NCBI RefSeq assembly: GCF_001648775.1
Contig: NZ_LVEJ01000007.1
Span: 88,228-152,227 of the forward strand
Direction of reading: 5' to 3'
Source: Pseudomonas fluorescens
GTDB taxonomy: Bacteria > Pseudomonadota > Gammaproteobacteria > Pseudomonadales > Pseudomonadaceae
DNA length: 64,000 nucleotides
Numbering within the stretch: the stretch's first letter is position 1; the number at the start of each line of letters is the position of its first letter. Of the stretch, positions 55,517 to 63,768 are shown one piece after another. The translations under genes were made by a program, and so were the position numbers. The notes under the pieces are model-generated. The model ran no database searches, had not been told where the DNA came from, and saw nothing but the letters and a program-made list of their open reading frames with translations.

Positions 55517-56509
55517 ATGACCAAACACTATGTTTTCCCGCTCAATGGCACAACCATACTGTTGTCGGTAAAGAGCCCATTGAATCCTCGTACCCATGCT
55601 GCCAACTTCATGGCATCGCTTCCCAACCCCATTGGAGGCAATAGCCAAGGAACAAAGTTACAAACACTTCAAGCAGAAGCGGCGGAAGAGACCCGGAGCA
55701 AAGTCGTCATCAATGGAGCTGATACCTCGTTCTTTGAATCTGCAAACATGTACTTTTACACCTCCGTCGCATTTACTTATACCCCGGCCCAAGCCTTGGG
55801 CGCAGCGCAGTTGCTGGCTATAAGTACGGCCACGGACGAATGGGATAATGCGTTTGACATGTCATGCAAGGGCGATTGCGCGGTACCCGATAGAGCCGCG
55901 TGTCGGTACTGCAGCTATCTTGACGATCATAAACAGGCGCTGACGTTCCTCGAAAATACCGGAGAAGTAGCCTCACTCGATTTGATGCTCGTCGACCCCA
56001 CCAACGAAACGACAACTGCGCAGAGTGTTCATGATCGCGTGCAAGGTATTGCAGAGCTGAGCGCGGTCACAGATGAATTCACCACCTCAAAATCCTTGGC
56101 GGCGATTCGCAAACTGGCAGCATGGACCAAGTTTCGAGTTCATTTCAATACGTTGAAAGCCGAAGTTGCCCAGGCGTTGGTACATGCCACCGGTAGACTC
56201 GCCCCACCACACGCACCCACCGCGCTAGCAGCATTGGGCAACTTCTCCGCTGCCATGGGTCAGGTTCAAATCAAGTCAGGCAATATCGCAGGCTCTATCC
56301 TCCTCAATTACCCGACGCTACCCGTCAATGTCATAGCGCTAGTCGGTGATGCAACAGAAGCTCCCGTATTACAACAGCAGTTGGCAACCTATCGTGCAAC
56401 GAACATCCTTGCCCCTGCCCCGGGAGCGCGCTTTGGTAGACACGCCTATCTCAAGGATGTCGCGGAGTTAATCAAGCAATTGCATATCGCTGAAAGCTTG
56501 CGGGTTTGA
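55517..56509 (+). CDS. Unknown protein with Nudix-like helix and four-cysteine cluster
   Basis: 330 residues, no signal peptide or membrane helix. I do not recognise a family. Residues 40-63 (GG...G...LQAEAAEETRSKV) resemble a Nudix box, with glutamates at 54, 57 and 58 retained while the Arg and two conserved Gly positions are lost. Residues 117-132 hold Cys117, Cys121, Cys129 and Cys132, a possible metal site. The latter half (about 185-260) is helical and Ala-rich. The gene is visibly lower in GC than the T6SS genes around it and has a good GGGAG site. Its place between clpV and vgrG suggests an effector, adaptor or immunity protein; that is inference. Confidence 0.75.
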   Translation: MTKHYVFPLNGTTILLSVKSPLNPRTHAANFMASLPNPIGGNSQGTKLQTLQAEAAEETRSKVVINGADTSFFESANMYFYTSVAFTYTPAQALGAAQLLAISTATDEWDNAFDMSCKGDCAVPDRAACRYCSYLDDHKQALTFLENTGEVASLDLMLVDPTNETTTAQSVHDRVQGIAELSAVTDEFTTSKSLAAIRKLAAWTKFRVHFNTLKAEVAQALVHATGRLAPPHAPTALAALGNFSAAMGQVQIKSGNIAGSILLNYPTLPVNVIALVGDATEAPVLQQQLATYRATNILAPAPGARFGRHAYLKDVAELIKQLHIAESLRV

Positions 56510-56569
56510 TCCCCTTGCGCAAGAAAAGACGTGAACCATTGACTCGCTAATGAACCCCGGAGAGATCAC

Positions 56570-57355
56570 ATGTCGCGCTGGATCAATCAATACGGGTCTG
56601 TCTCGCCAGATATGACTGTTTTCATGCTCGGGGCAGCTCAATACGGGCCGATTTATCAAATACATGGCAAGTCCATGGGTGCCACTTGGGCCCACTGCAT
56701 ATTAGGGCCGGACATTGCGGCTCCCGGTGGTATTCAGGTCAACAACCAACCCAGTATTGGAGGAGAAGGCTGGAATACGCCTTGGGTGGGTATGGGTTTT
56801 CCGGCACATACACTCGTTCAGGATAGCGAGAGTTGGAAGCGTGCCCACCTCATTAACGGCGAGTGGGGTGGCCCCGGAAACAACTGGCAGAACCTTACAA
56901 TTTTGACCGCCCAAGCCAATCGCTGGCACACAGGTATAGAAAATCACATTCGGAATTTCCTGTATGCGGCCCGTAATTTCGATTTACAAAACCCCATGCC
57001 CAACTATTGGATCGGGGTGGAGTACCAAGTGGTCAGGTCGCTCGATACGTTTTCTGTTCCACCTTCAAACGCCAATGATCTTTACACATTCGTACCATCC
57101 CATATGGTCGTCAGATGGAGAGCCGTTGCATTGCCGAAAATAGCTGGGGCAATCCATATCGTTATCGCCAATGCCGTCGCCAATCGCGCAGCGCTGGCCA
57201 TTCTACCGCCTGGATTCGGTGGATTCCCTGCCTATAACGTACCGGCAGGATTAATCGCCCATCAAAACACAGGTAACTACATCGCAGGAGCCCCGGCACT
57301 GTACGGTCCCAACGCCAATACTTTCGATCGAGACGTAGAAGTCCATAACGTCTGA
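56570..57355 (+). CDS. Candidate T6SS effector with nuclease-like H/N motif
   Basis: 261 residues, soluble, no signal peptide. The centre holds RAHLINGEWGGPG (91-103), NLTILTAQAN (108-117) and His120/Glu124. The R/G-x-H-L ... GGPG ... NLTPLT...AN...H...E block resembles the active-site region of non-specific endonuclease-like (beta-beta-alpha metal) toxins. The first 60 residues have no obvious domain. The gene has lower GC than neighbours, a GGAGAG site, and lies 40 bp before vgrG in the same direction. Nuclease activity is inferred. Confidence 0.72.
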   Translation: MSRWINQYGSVSPDMTVFMLGAAQYGPIYQIHGKSMGATWAHCILGPDIAAPGGIQVNNQPSIGGEGWNTPWVGMGFPAHTLVQDSESWKRAHLINGEWGGPGNNWQNLTILTAQANRWHTGIENHIRNFLYAARNFDLQNPMPNYWIGVEYQVVRSLDTFSVPPSNANDLYTFVPSHMVVRWRAVALPKIAGAIHIVIANAVANRAALAILPPGFGGFPAYNVPAGLIAHQNTGNYIAGAPALYGPNANTFDRDVEVHNV

Positions 57356-57394
57356 CTGACAGGGTCGCAAATCGAAATACTTCGAGGTCCTCCG

Positions 57395-59404
57395 ATGCCC
57401 CGTTCCACCGACAGCAACACCACGCTCTCCCTCACCGCCACTTCGCTGTCGACGCTTTATCCTGAGTCGCTGTCCGGTGAAGAAGCGCTCAATTGGCTCG
57501 GTTCGCAAATCCTCAATGGCCTCAACGACGGCGCCTCGCTCACCCTGACCAGCGCCGTCGCCAGCCACGTCACCACGAGTTTTCACAACGACGCGCAACT
57601 GCGCCCCTTCGACGCCTTGGTCGCCGAGATTCGCCAACTGCCCGCCGATGCCACCGCCGAACGCTATCAGCTGGTATTAAGACCATGGCTCTGGTGGCTG
57701 ACCCTCGCGAGCAACAACCGCGTGTTCCAGAACCTCGCCACGTCCGACATCGTCACGACGATCTTCAAGGCCCACGGCTTCAGCGATTTCAAACTGTCGC
57801 TGACCGGCAGCTACACGCCGCGCGAATATTGCGTGCAGTACGGCGAGACCGATTTCGCCTTCGTCTCGCGACTGCTGGAGGAAGAAGGCATCTTCTGGTT
57901 TTTCACCCACGACGACGGCCAGCACACGCTGGTGCTCGGCGACAGTAATGACGCGTTTGTGCCGATCCCCAACGGGCCGAAGGTCAAGTATCTGGGACAG
58001 CAACTAGGCGAGCGGGAGTTGCACGGTATTCGTTCCGGGCAAGTGTGCTTGCAGGCGGTGGCCGGGGTGTATCGGGCGACGGATTACGAGTTCACCACGC
58101 CGACCACGTCACTGTACGGCCAGGCCGAAGCGGTCGCCGGGCCGCGTTCCATTTATGAGCATCCGGGTGGTTACAACGCCAAGGCTCGCGGCGATGCGTT
58201 GACCAAGCAACGCGTCGATGGTTTGCGCAGCGAGGAAAAGCGTTTTGTCGGCGAAAGCGACTGCCGCTGGCTGGTTCCGGGGCACTGGTTCACCCTCGGC
58301 GGTCACGACGATGCGAGCCTGAATATCGACTGGGTGGTGACGCGGGTCACCCATGACGTCAGCCACGAAAGCTATCGCAACCGCTTCGAAGCGATCCCCA
58401 AAGCCACGCCGTTTCGCCCACCACGGGTCACGCCAAAACCGCGCATGCACCCGCAAACAGCGATCGTGGTCGGTAAGTCCGGCGAGGAAATCTGGACTGA
58501 CGAATACGGCCGGATCAAGTTGCAGTTCCCCTGGGATCGCGACGGCAAGAACGATGAAACCAGCTCCTGCTGGGTGCGCGTGGTGCTGCCGTGGAGCGGC
58601 AAGGGTTTCGGCATGCAGTTCATCCCGCGCATCGGCCAGGAAGTCATCGTGACCTTTATCGACGGCGATCCGGATCGGCCACTGGTGACCGGTTGCGTCT
58701 ACAACGGCGACAACGCCCTGCCCTATGCACTGCCGGCCAACCAGACCCAGTCGGGGATCAAGACCCAATCTTCGAAGGGTGGCGGCGGTTTCAACGAGCT
58801 GCGTTTCGAGGACAAGAAGGACGCGGAAGAGGTGTTTTTGCAGGCGCAGAAGGACCTGAAGATCAACGTGCTCAACGACACCACCGCCACCGTCGGCCAT
58901 GACGAAACCCTCACCGTGCAGAACGCGCGCACCCGCACGGTCAAGGATGGCGACGAGACCGTGACATTAGAGAAAGGCAAACGCAGCGTGACGATTCAGA
59001 CCGGCAGCGACAGCCTCGATGTGAAAGACAGCCGCACGGTAAAAGTCGGCGCCGATCAGAACCACAGCACCGGCGGCAACTACACCGATAAAGTCACCGG
59101 CGATTACAGCCTGACCGTGGACGGCAACCTGACCATCAAGGTCAGCGGCACCCTAACCCTGCAAAGCGGCGGCAGCTTCACGATCAAGAGCGGCGCCGAT
59201 CTGGCGACCTCGGCCAGCACCTCGATCACGCACAAGGCCGGCACCGCGCTGACCAATCAGGCCGGTACGTCACTGGACAACAAGGCCGGAACGACGTTGA
59301 CCAACGACGCCGGCATCAGCCTGACCAACAAGGGCGCCGCCTCGCAGACCGTCGATGGCGGCGGCATGCTGACCATCAAGGGCGGACTGGTGCAGGTCAA
59401 CTGA
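57395..59404 (+). CDS. vgrG: Type VI secretion spike protein VgrG
   Basis: 669 residues. The gp27-like part contains REYCVQYGETDFAFVSRLLEEEGIFWFF. The gp5-like OB-fold region has DEYGRIKLQFPWDRDGKND...SSCWVRV and GKGFGMQFIPRIGQEVIV. The C-terminal needle is a run of short repeats (TxLTNxAGxSL, about 600-650). There is no attached effector domain beyond the needle. It forms the spike trimer capped by a PAAR-type protein. Confidence 0.97.
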   Translation: MPRSTDSNTTLSLTATSLSTLYPESLSGEEALNWLGSQILNGLNDGASLTLTSAVASHVTTSFHNDAQLRPFDALVAEIRQLPADATAERYQLVLRPWLWWLTLASNNRVFQNLATSDIVTTIFKAHGFSDFKLSLTGSYTPREYCVQYGETDFAFVSRLLEEEGIFWFFTHDDGQHTLVLGDSNDAFVPIPNGPKVKYLGQQLGERELHGIRSGQVCLQAVAGVYRATDYEFTTPTTSLYGQAEAVAGPRSIYEHPGGYNAKARGDALTKQRVDGLRSEEKRFVGESDCRWLVPGHWFTLGGHDDASLNIDWVVTRVTHDVSHESYRNRFEAIPKATPFRPPRVTPKPRMHPQTAIVVGKSGEEIWTDEYGRIKLQFPWDRDGKNDETSSCWVRVVLPWSGKGFGMQFIPRIGQEVIVTFIDGDPDRPLVTGCVYNGDNALPYALPANQTQSGIKTQSSKGGGGFNELRFEDKKDAEEVFLQAQKDLKINVLNDTTATVGHDETLTVQNARTRTVKDGDETVTLEKGKRSVTIQTGSDSLDVKDSRTVKVGADQNHSTGGNYTDKVTGDYSLTVDGNLTIKVSGTLTLQSGGSFTIKSGADLATSASTSITHKAGTALTNQAGTSLDNKAGTTLTNDAGISLTNKGAASQTVDGGGMLTIKGGLVQVN

Positions 59405-59416
59405 CAAGGACAAGCC

Positions 59417-59959
59417 ATGGCGATCACACCACTGGATCTGCAGCAGGATGACAAGCAACTCAAGGGGCGTTTGCAGGACGGTCAGCTTGATGGGCCGCTG
59501 AACATCAAGGATGACGGGCGCAAGCAGGCGGACCTGAATTACAGCCAGGGTGAATTGCAGGGCACATCGCTGCTCTATCACCCCAACGGCAAGGTCTCGG
59601 CGCAGATGCCATTTGTGCGCGACAAGCTGCAGGGCGTGGCGAGTTTTTATGCCCCTGAGGGTTTTTTACAGCGCAAGGCGACGTATCGGCGCGGGTTACT
59701 GCATGGCGAAGCGTTCAATTACTTCCCGGATGGGCAAGTGGCGGAGGCCGAGTTTTATCGCGATGGCGTGCGGGAGGGGCGTTATCAGCGTTTCCATCCC
59801 AATGGCAAACCGGCGCTGGAAGCGCGCTATGTGAACGGACAATTGCTGGAGCCGGAGCAAGGGTTTGCCGAGGATGGACGGCCGCTGGGCGCGGATGGCA
59901 AGCCGATTTCGCGGGTGCGTTGGTGGTATCGGCAGTGGGCGGATCCGCAGCAGGCCTGA
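59417..59959 (+). CDS. MORN-repeat (YwqK-like) protein
   Basis: 180 residues built from about six MORN-variant repeats, such as YHPNGKVSAQMPF, NYFPDGQVAEAEFYRDGVREG and FHPNGKPALEARYVNGQ. These form a YwqK-type beta-rich protein; such proteins often accompany secreted toxins as antitoxin-like partners. It follows vgrG by 12 bp with an AAGGA site, so it is probably the last gene of the T6SS operon. Confidence 0.88.
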   Translation: MAITPLDLQQDDKQLKGRLQDGQLDGPLNIKDDGRKQADLNYSQGELQGTSLLYHPNGKVSAQMPFVRDKLQGVASFYAPEGFLQRKATYRRGLLHGEAFNYFPDGQVAEAEFYRDGVREGRYQRFHPNGKPALEARYVNGQLLEPEQGFAEDGRPLGADGKPISRVRWWYRQWADPQQA

Positions 59960-59973
59960 AAACCCCGGAAGAG

Positions 59974-60150
59974 CCCCTCACCCTAGCCCTCTCCCAGAGG
60001 GAGAGGGGACTGATCGCGGGATATTGGCGAGTTACGCCGACATGGAAGACTTGCGGTGAATCCATAATCGACTCAGTCTTTCAGGTCGATGCACATCGCA
60101 AGACACCTCGGTCGGCTCCCTCTCCCTCCGGGAGAGGGCTGGGGTGAGGG
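59974..60150. repeat. 177-bp inverted-repeat element, copy C
   Basis: It has the same length, terminal inverted repeats (CCCCTCACCCTAGCCCTCTC ... GAGAGGGCTGGGGTGAGGG) and internal GAATCCATAATCGACTC and TTTCAGGTCGAT as copy A. It lies between the end of the YwqK-like gene and the convergent DUF4280 gene, abutting both. Confidence 0.92.
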
Positions 60151-60158
60151 TTAGCGGT

Positions 60159-60554
60159 TCAAGGAATGAGCATCTGCATCTGCCCCGGCATCGCAATCTT
60201 GATCACCCCCGCCCAGTTGCACATCAACGTCGAGTTGGCATCGATCGCCGGCATCCCGCCCAACAACAACGTCGGCGCCCCGCCAGGGATCCACGGCGTG
60301 GCCGTCGCCGGAATGCATGGCATCGGCGTCAACACCCCCAACGCCGCAGCCGTCGCGGCGGCGACCATCGGGTTGGCCATGCTCATGCACACGCCAAACG
60401 GCAGGATGTTGACCAGTGGAATGTGATCCATGATGTTCGCCGCCGGCATCCCGCCGGTCAGCGTGCGATTGACCGGCAGCACATTGAGCATCGACGGCGC
60501 GGCGCCGAAGCTGCATTGCAACGTGGCCGTGGCACAGACTTGCGGACAGCCCAT
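60159..60554 (-). CDS. DUF4280 PAAR-like protein
   Basis: 131 residues. The sequence begins MGCPQVCATATLQCSFG and continues with small hydrophobic Gly/Pro-rich segments of DUF4280, a PAAR-like family thought to tip VgrG spikes. The cysteines (in CATATLQC, VCMSM, MPCIP) are typical. AAGGAG precedes the ATG at 60554. It faces the vgrG operon from the other strand, so it is transcribed separately. Confidence 0.88.
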   Translation of the reverse strand: MGCPQVCATATLQCSFGAAPSMLNVLPVNRTLTGGMPAANIMDHIPLVNILPFGVCMSMANPMVAAATAAALGVLTPMPCIPATATPWIPGGAPTLLLGGMPAIDANSTLMCNWAGVIKIAMPGQMQMLIP

Positions 60555-60745
60555 TTTCAAAGCTCCTTTTGGCCCATGGCATACCCGCTAAACCTTAGTC
60601 TGCGGCCGCCCTTCGCGCACATTCTCAAAGGTGATTATCCGGCAACACGCTAACCTATAAGACCGACCCGCGCTTGTGGCGACCTGAGCGCGCCATTAGA
60701 TTAGCCAATGATGTCTGGCCTCCAAAATAAGCAGAAGGGATAAGC

Positions 60746-61813
60746 ATGGCGCTTACTGACCAGTCCACCCGTATCCGCTCTGGCGAAGAACTCGATGCCA
60801 GCCTGATCGATCCGTACCTCAAGGCGCACATTCCAGGCCTGAGCGGCGCACCTGCGATCAGCCAGTTCCCCGGCGGTGCGTCGAACCTGACCTATCTGCT
60901 GGAATACCCGGAACAGGAATTCGTCCTGCGCCGTCCGCCGTTCGGCCACAAGGCCAAATCCGCCCACGACATGGGCCGCGAATTCCGCATTCTCAATCAA
61001 TTGCGCGACGGTTTCCCGTATTGCCCGAAAGCCTACGTGCACTGCACCGACGAATCGGTGATCGGCGCCGAGTTCTACGTGATGGAGCGGGTCAACGGTA
61101 TCATCCTGCGCTCGGAACTGCCGCCGGAACTGGGCCTCGATTCGGCTAAAACCGAAGCGCTGTGCAAGAGCTTTATCGACCGCTTCGTCGAACTGCACCG
61201 CGTCGACTACAACGCCTGCGGGCTCGGCGATCTGGGCAAACCGGAGGGCTACGTTGCCCGCCAGATCAAAGGCTGGAGCGAGCGCTACGAAAAAGCCCTG
61301 ACGCCCGACGCGCCACACTGGGAAAAAGTCAAAGCCTGGCTCAACGACAAGATGCCCGCCGACCACCCGACGTCGAGCATCGTCCACAACGACTACCGCT
61401 TCGACAACGTCATCCTCGACCCGCACAACCCGATGCAGATCATCGGCGTGCTCGACTGGGAACTGACCACCCTCGGCGACCCGCTGATGGATCTGGGCAA
61501 CACCCTCGCCTATTGGATTCAGGCCGATGACCCGGCGCCGGTGCAACTGATGCGTCGCCAGCCGAGCCACGCGCCGGGCATGCTCACCCGCCGTGAGTTC
61601 GTCGATTACTACGCCGAACGTTCGGGCCTCCAGATCGACAATTTCGACTTCTACTACACCTACGGCCTGTTCCGTCTGGCCGGCATCGTGCAGCAGATCT
61701 ACTACCGCTTCTATCACGGCCAGACCCAGGACAAACGCTTCGCGCAGTTCATTCACATGAACAAACTGCTGGAGCAGATGAGCTTGCAGGTCATTGCGAA
61801 ATCGAGCCTCTGA
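60746..61813 (+). CDS. Aminoglycoside phosphotransferase-fold kinase associated with acyl-CoA metabolism
   Basis: 355 residues. The APH/ACAD10-like fold is shown by FPGGASNLTYLLEYPEQEFVLRRPPFG and the catalytic SIVHNDYRFDNVILDP plus GVLDWELTTLGDPLMDLG. Relatives act in the degradation of 4-hydroxy acids with acyl-CoA dehydrogenases. AAGGGA precedes the ATG. The SDR gene follows after 22 bp. Confidence 0.9.
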   Translation: MALTDQSTRIRSGEELDASLIDPYLKAHIPGLSGAPAISQFPGGASNLTYLLEYPEQEFVLRRPPFGHKAKSAHDMGREFRILNQLRDGFPYCPKAYVHCTDESVIGAEFYVMERVNGIILRSELPPELGLDSAKTEALCKSFIDRFVELHRVDYNACGLGDLGKPEGYVARQIKGWSERYEKALTPDAPHWEKVKAWLNDKMPADHPTSSIVHNDYRFDNVILDPHNPMQIIGVLDWELTTLGDPLMDLGNTLAYWIQADDPAPVQLMRRQPSHAPGMLTRREFVDYYAERSGLQIDNFDFYYTYGLFRLAGIVQQIYYRFYHGQTQDKRFAQFIHMNKLLEQMSLQVIAKSSL

Positions 61814-61835
61814 CGGCCCACACAAAGGAACCCTT

Positions 61836-62603
61836 ATGTCCAAGACTCAGTTGTTCGACCTTGACGGCAAAATCGCTTTCGTCTCCGGCGCCAGCCGTGG
61901 CATCGGCGAAGCCATCGCCAAACTGCTGGCCCAGCAAGGCGCCCACGTGATCGTTTCGAGCCGCAAACTCGACGGCTGCCAGCACGTCGCCGACGCGATC
62001 ATCGCCGCTGGCGGCAAGGCAACAGCCGTGGCCTGCCACATCGGTGAGATGGAGCAGATTGCCCAGGTATTCGCCGGGATCAAGGAACAGTTCGGCCGCC
62101 TCGACATTCTGGTCAACAACGCCGCGACCAACCCGCAGTTCTGCAACGTGCTGGACACCGATCTGAGCGCGTTCCAGAAGACCGTCGACGTGAACATTCG
62201 CGGCTACTTCTTCATGTCGGTGGAAGCCGGCAAGCTGATGCGCGAGAACGGTGGCGGCAGCATCATCAACGTGGCGTCGATCAACGGCATTTCGCCGGGA
62301 ATCTTCCAGGGCATCTACTCGGTAACCAAGGCCGCGGTGATCAACATGACCAAGGTCTTCGCCAAGGAATGCGCGCAGTTCGGCATCCGCTGCAACGCCC
62401 TGCTGCCGGGCCTGACCGACACCAAGTTCGCCTCGGCACTGGTCAAGAACGACGCGATTCTCAAGCAAGCGCTGACGCAGATCCCGCTCAAGCGTGTGGC
62501 TGATCCGAGCGAAATGGCTGGCGCGGTGTTGTACCTGGCGAGTGATGCGTCGAGCTACACCACCGGTGTAGCGCTGAATGTGGACGGCGGTTTCCTGTCC
62601 TGA
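61836..62603 (+). CDS. SDR family oxidoreductase
   Basis: 255 residues. The cofactor site is FVSGASRGIGEAIAKLL, the NNAATNP segment is present, and the catalytic Ser/Tyr/Lys appears as INVASINGISPG...YSVTKAAV. The start at 61836 (MSKTQLFDLDGK) follows AAAGGAA. It is co-transcribed with the upstream kinase, so it probably acts on an acyl-CoA or hydroxy-acid intermediate; the substrate is unknown. Confidence 0.92.
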   Translation: MSKTQLFDLDGKIAFVSGASRGIGEAIAKLLAQQGAHVIVSSRKLDGCQHVADAIIAAGGKATAVACHIGEMEQIAQVFAGIKEQFGRLDILVNNAATNPQFCNVLDTDLSAFQKTVDVNIRGYFFMSVEAGKLMRENGGGSIINVASINGISPGIFQGIYSVTKAAVINMTKVFAKECAQFGIRCNALLPGLTDTKFASALVKNDAILKQALTQIPLKRVADPSEMAGAVLYLASDASSYTTGVALNVDGGFLS

Positions 62604-62621
62604 TCCGCAAGGCAAATGATT

Positions 62622-62722
62622 AACCCTGTGGGAGCGAGCTTGCTCGCGAATGCGGTATGCCATTCAACAAATATGTTGGCTGACATGGCCCCTTCGCGAG
62701 CAAGCTCGCTCCCACAAGGGTT
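62622..62722. repeat. Inverted REP pair
   Basis: Opposed REP cores with matching outer AACCCTGTGGGAGCG / CGCTCCCACAAGGGTT ends, between the SDR gene and the convergent TRIC gene. Confidence 0.92.
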
Positions 62723-62727
62723 ATGTA

Positions 62728-63378
62728 TCAGGCAATGACTTTCGGTAATTGCCAGCCGTAGTGCACCGACAACAAACGCAACATCAGACACGCCGCCCCC
62801 GCCAGCAACGCCGCCGCCACCGGCGACACGCCCAGCCTGCGCGCGATGATCAACACCGCCGCACCGACAAACGCCGAACTGGCATACAAATCCGCCTGCA
62901 ACACCAGTGGAATCCGCGCCAGCACGATGTCACGAATCACCCCGCCACCGACGCCCGTGATGGTGCCCATCAGCATCGCCACAAACGGCGTAATGCCGAA
63001 GTTCAACGCCTTCTGCGCGCCGGCCACGGCGAACAGCGCCAGCCCCGCCGCATCCAGCACAATCAGCGTCGAGCCAGACCAGCCCAGCACTTGCTCATGA
63101 CAGACAAACGCCAGTCCACCCATGAAAAACGCCAACGCCGGATAGCGCCAATCCGCGACGGCTTTAGGCGGCGTGGCACCGATCAACACGTCACGGGTCA
63201 CCCCGCCGCCAAGCGCGACGATAAACGCAATCACCATCACCCCGAGCAAGTCGAGCTGACTGAGCATCGCCGCAATAGCGCCTTCGACAGCAAACACCGC
63301 CGTGCCGACCAGATCGGCCACCAGCACAATCCGCTCAACCCGGGACTGACGCCCCGCCGGCGCTACTGCGTGACGCAA
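62728..63378 (-). CDS. TRIC/UPF0126 family channel protein
   Basis: 216 residues. There are two UPF0126 repeats, each with a glycine-rich helix motif: ALGGGVTRDVLIG and TGVGGGVIRDIVLA. About seven membrane helices are expected. Related bacterial proteins are trimeric cation channels; YicG is the E. coli relative. It overlaps the 3' end of the upstream lipoprotein gene. Confidence 0.92.
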   Translation of the reverse strand: MRHAVAPAGRQSRVERIVLVADLVGTAVFAVEGAIAAMLSQLDLLGVMVIAFIVALGGGVTRDVLIGATPPKAVADWRYPALAFFMGGLAFVCHEQVLGWSGSTLIVLDAAGLALFAVAGAQKALNFGITPFVAMLMGTITGVGGGVIRDIVLARIPLVLQADLYASSAFVGAAVLIIARRLGVSPVAAALLAGAACLMLRLLSVHYGWQLPKVIA

Positions 63379-63575
63379 CGGGTGGTGGTGATGTGTCGAG
63401 TGACCTGCCCGTCGACGTACACATCACCGGCGACTTCAGTATTTTCCAGCACCTGACACGTGCGCTCCGGCGGTGGCGGCGGCGCGACCGGCGGAGGGGG
63501 TGGAGGACTGGCACAACCGCCCAGCAACACAGCAAAAAAAGCCAACGGCAACACGCGTTTCCCAAGATTGTTCAT
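63363..63575 (-). CDS. Small proline-rich lipoprotein
   Basis: 70 residues. A lipobox (LLGGCAS) is followed by a proline run (SPPPPPPVAPPPPPE) and a short region with two cysteines (CQVLENTEVAGDVYVDGQVTRHITTTRC). The start at 63575 (MNNLGKRV) begins the signal peptide. It overlaps the start of the TRIC gene by 16 bp. Function unknown. Confidence 0.75.
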   Translation of the reverse strand: MNNLGKRVLPLAFFAVLLGGCASPPPPPPVAPPPPPERTCQVLENTEVAGDVYVDGQVTRHITTTRCVTQ

Positions 63576-63768
63576 AGGACGACCCGCGACAAATGGAAGA
63601 GCCACTCCCACGACCTCACCGGTCGCGGAAGACCTGACCACTCATTCTTTATAGCCGAGGCCCCCGCAAGCGCCAGTGAATCGGCCGTATCAGAGGTTTA
63701 TGGCTGTCGATTTTGCGTTGGGATTCGAGCGGATTGGCAGATTGGAATATGCATTGCCAGACAAGGCC

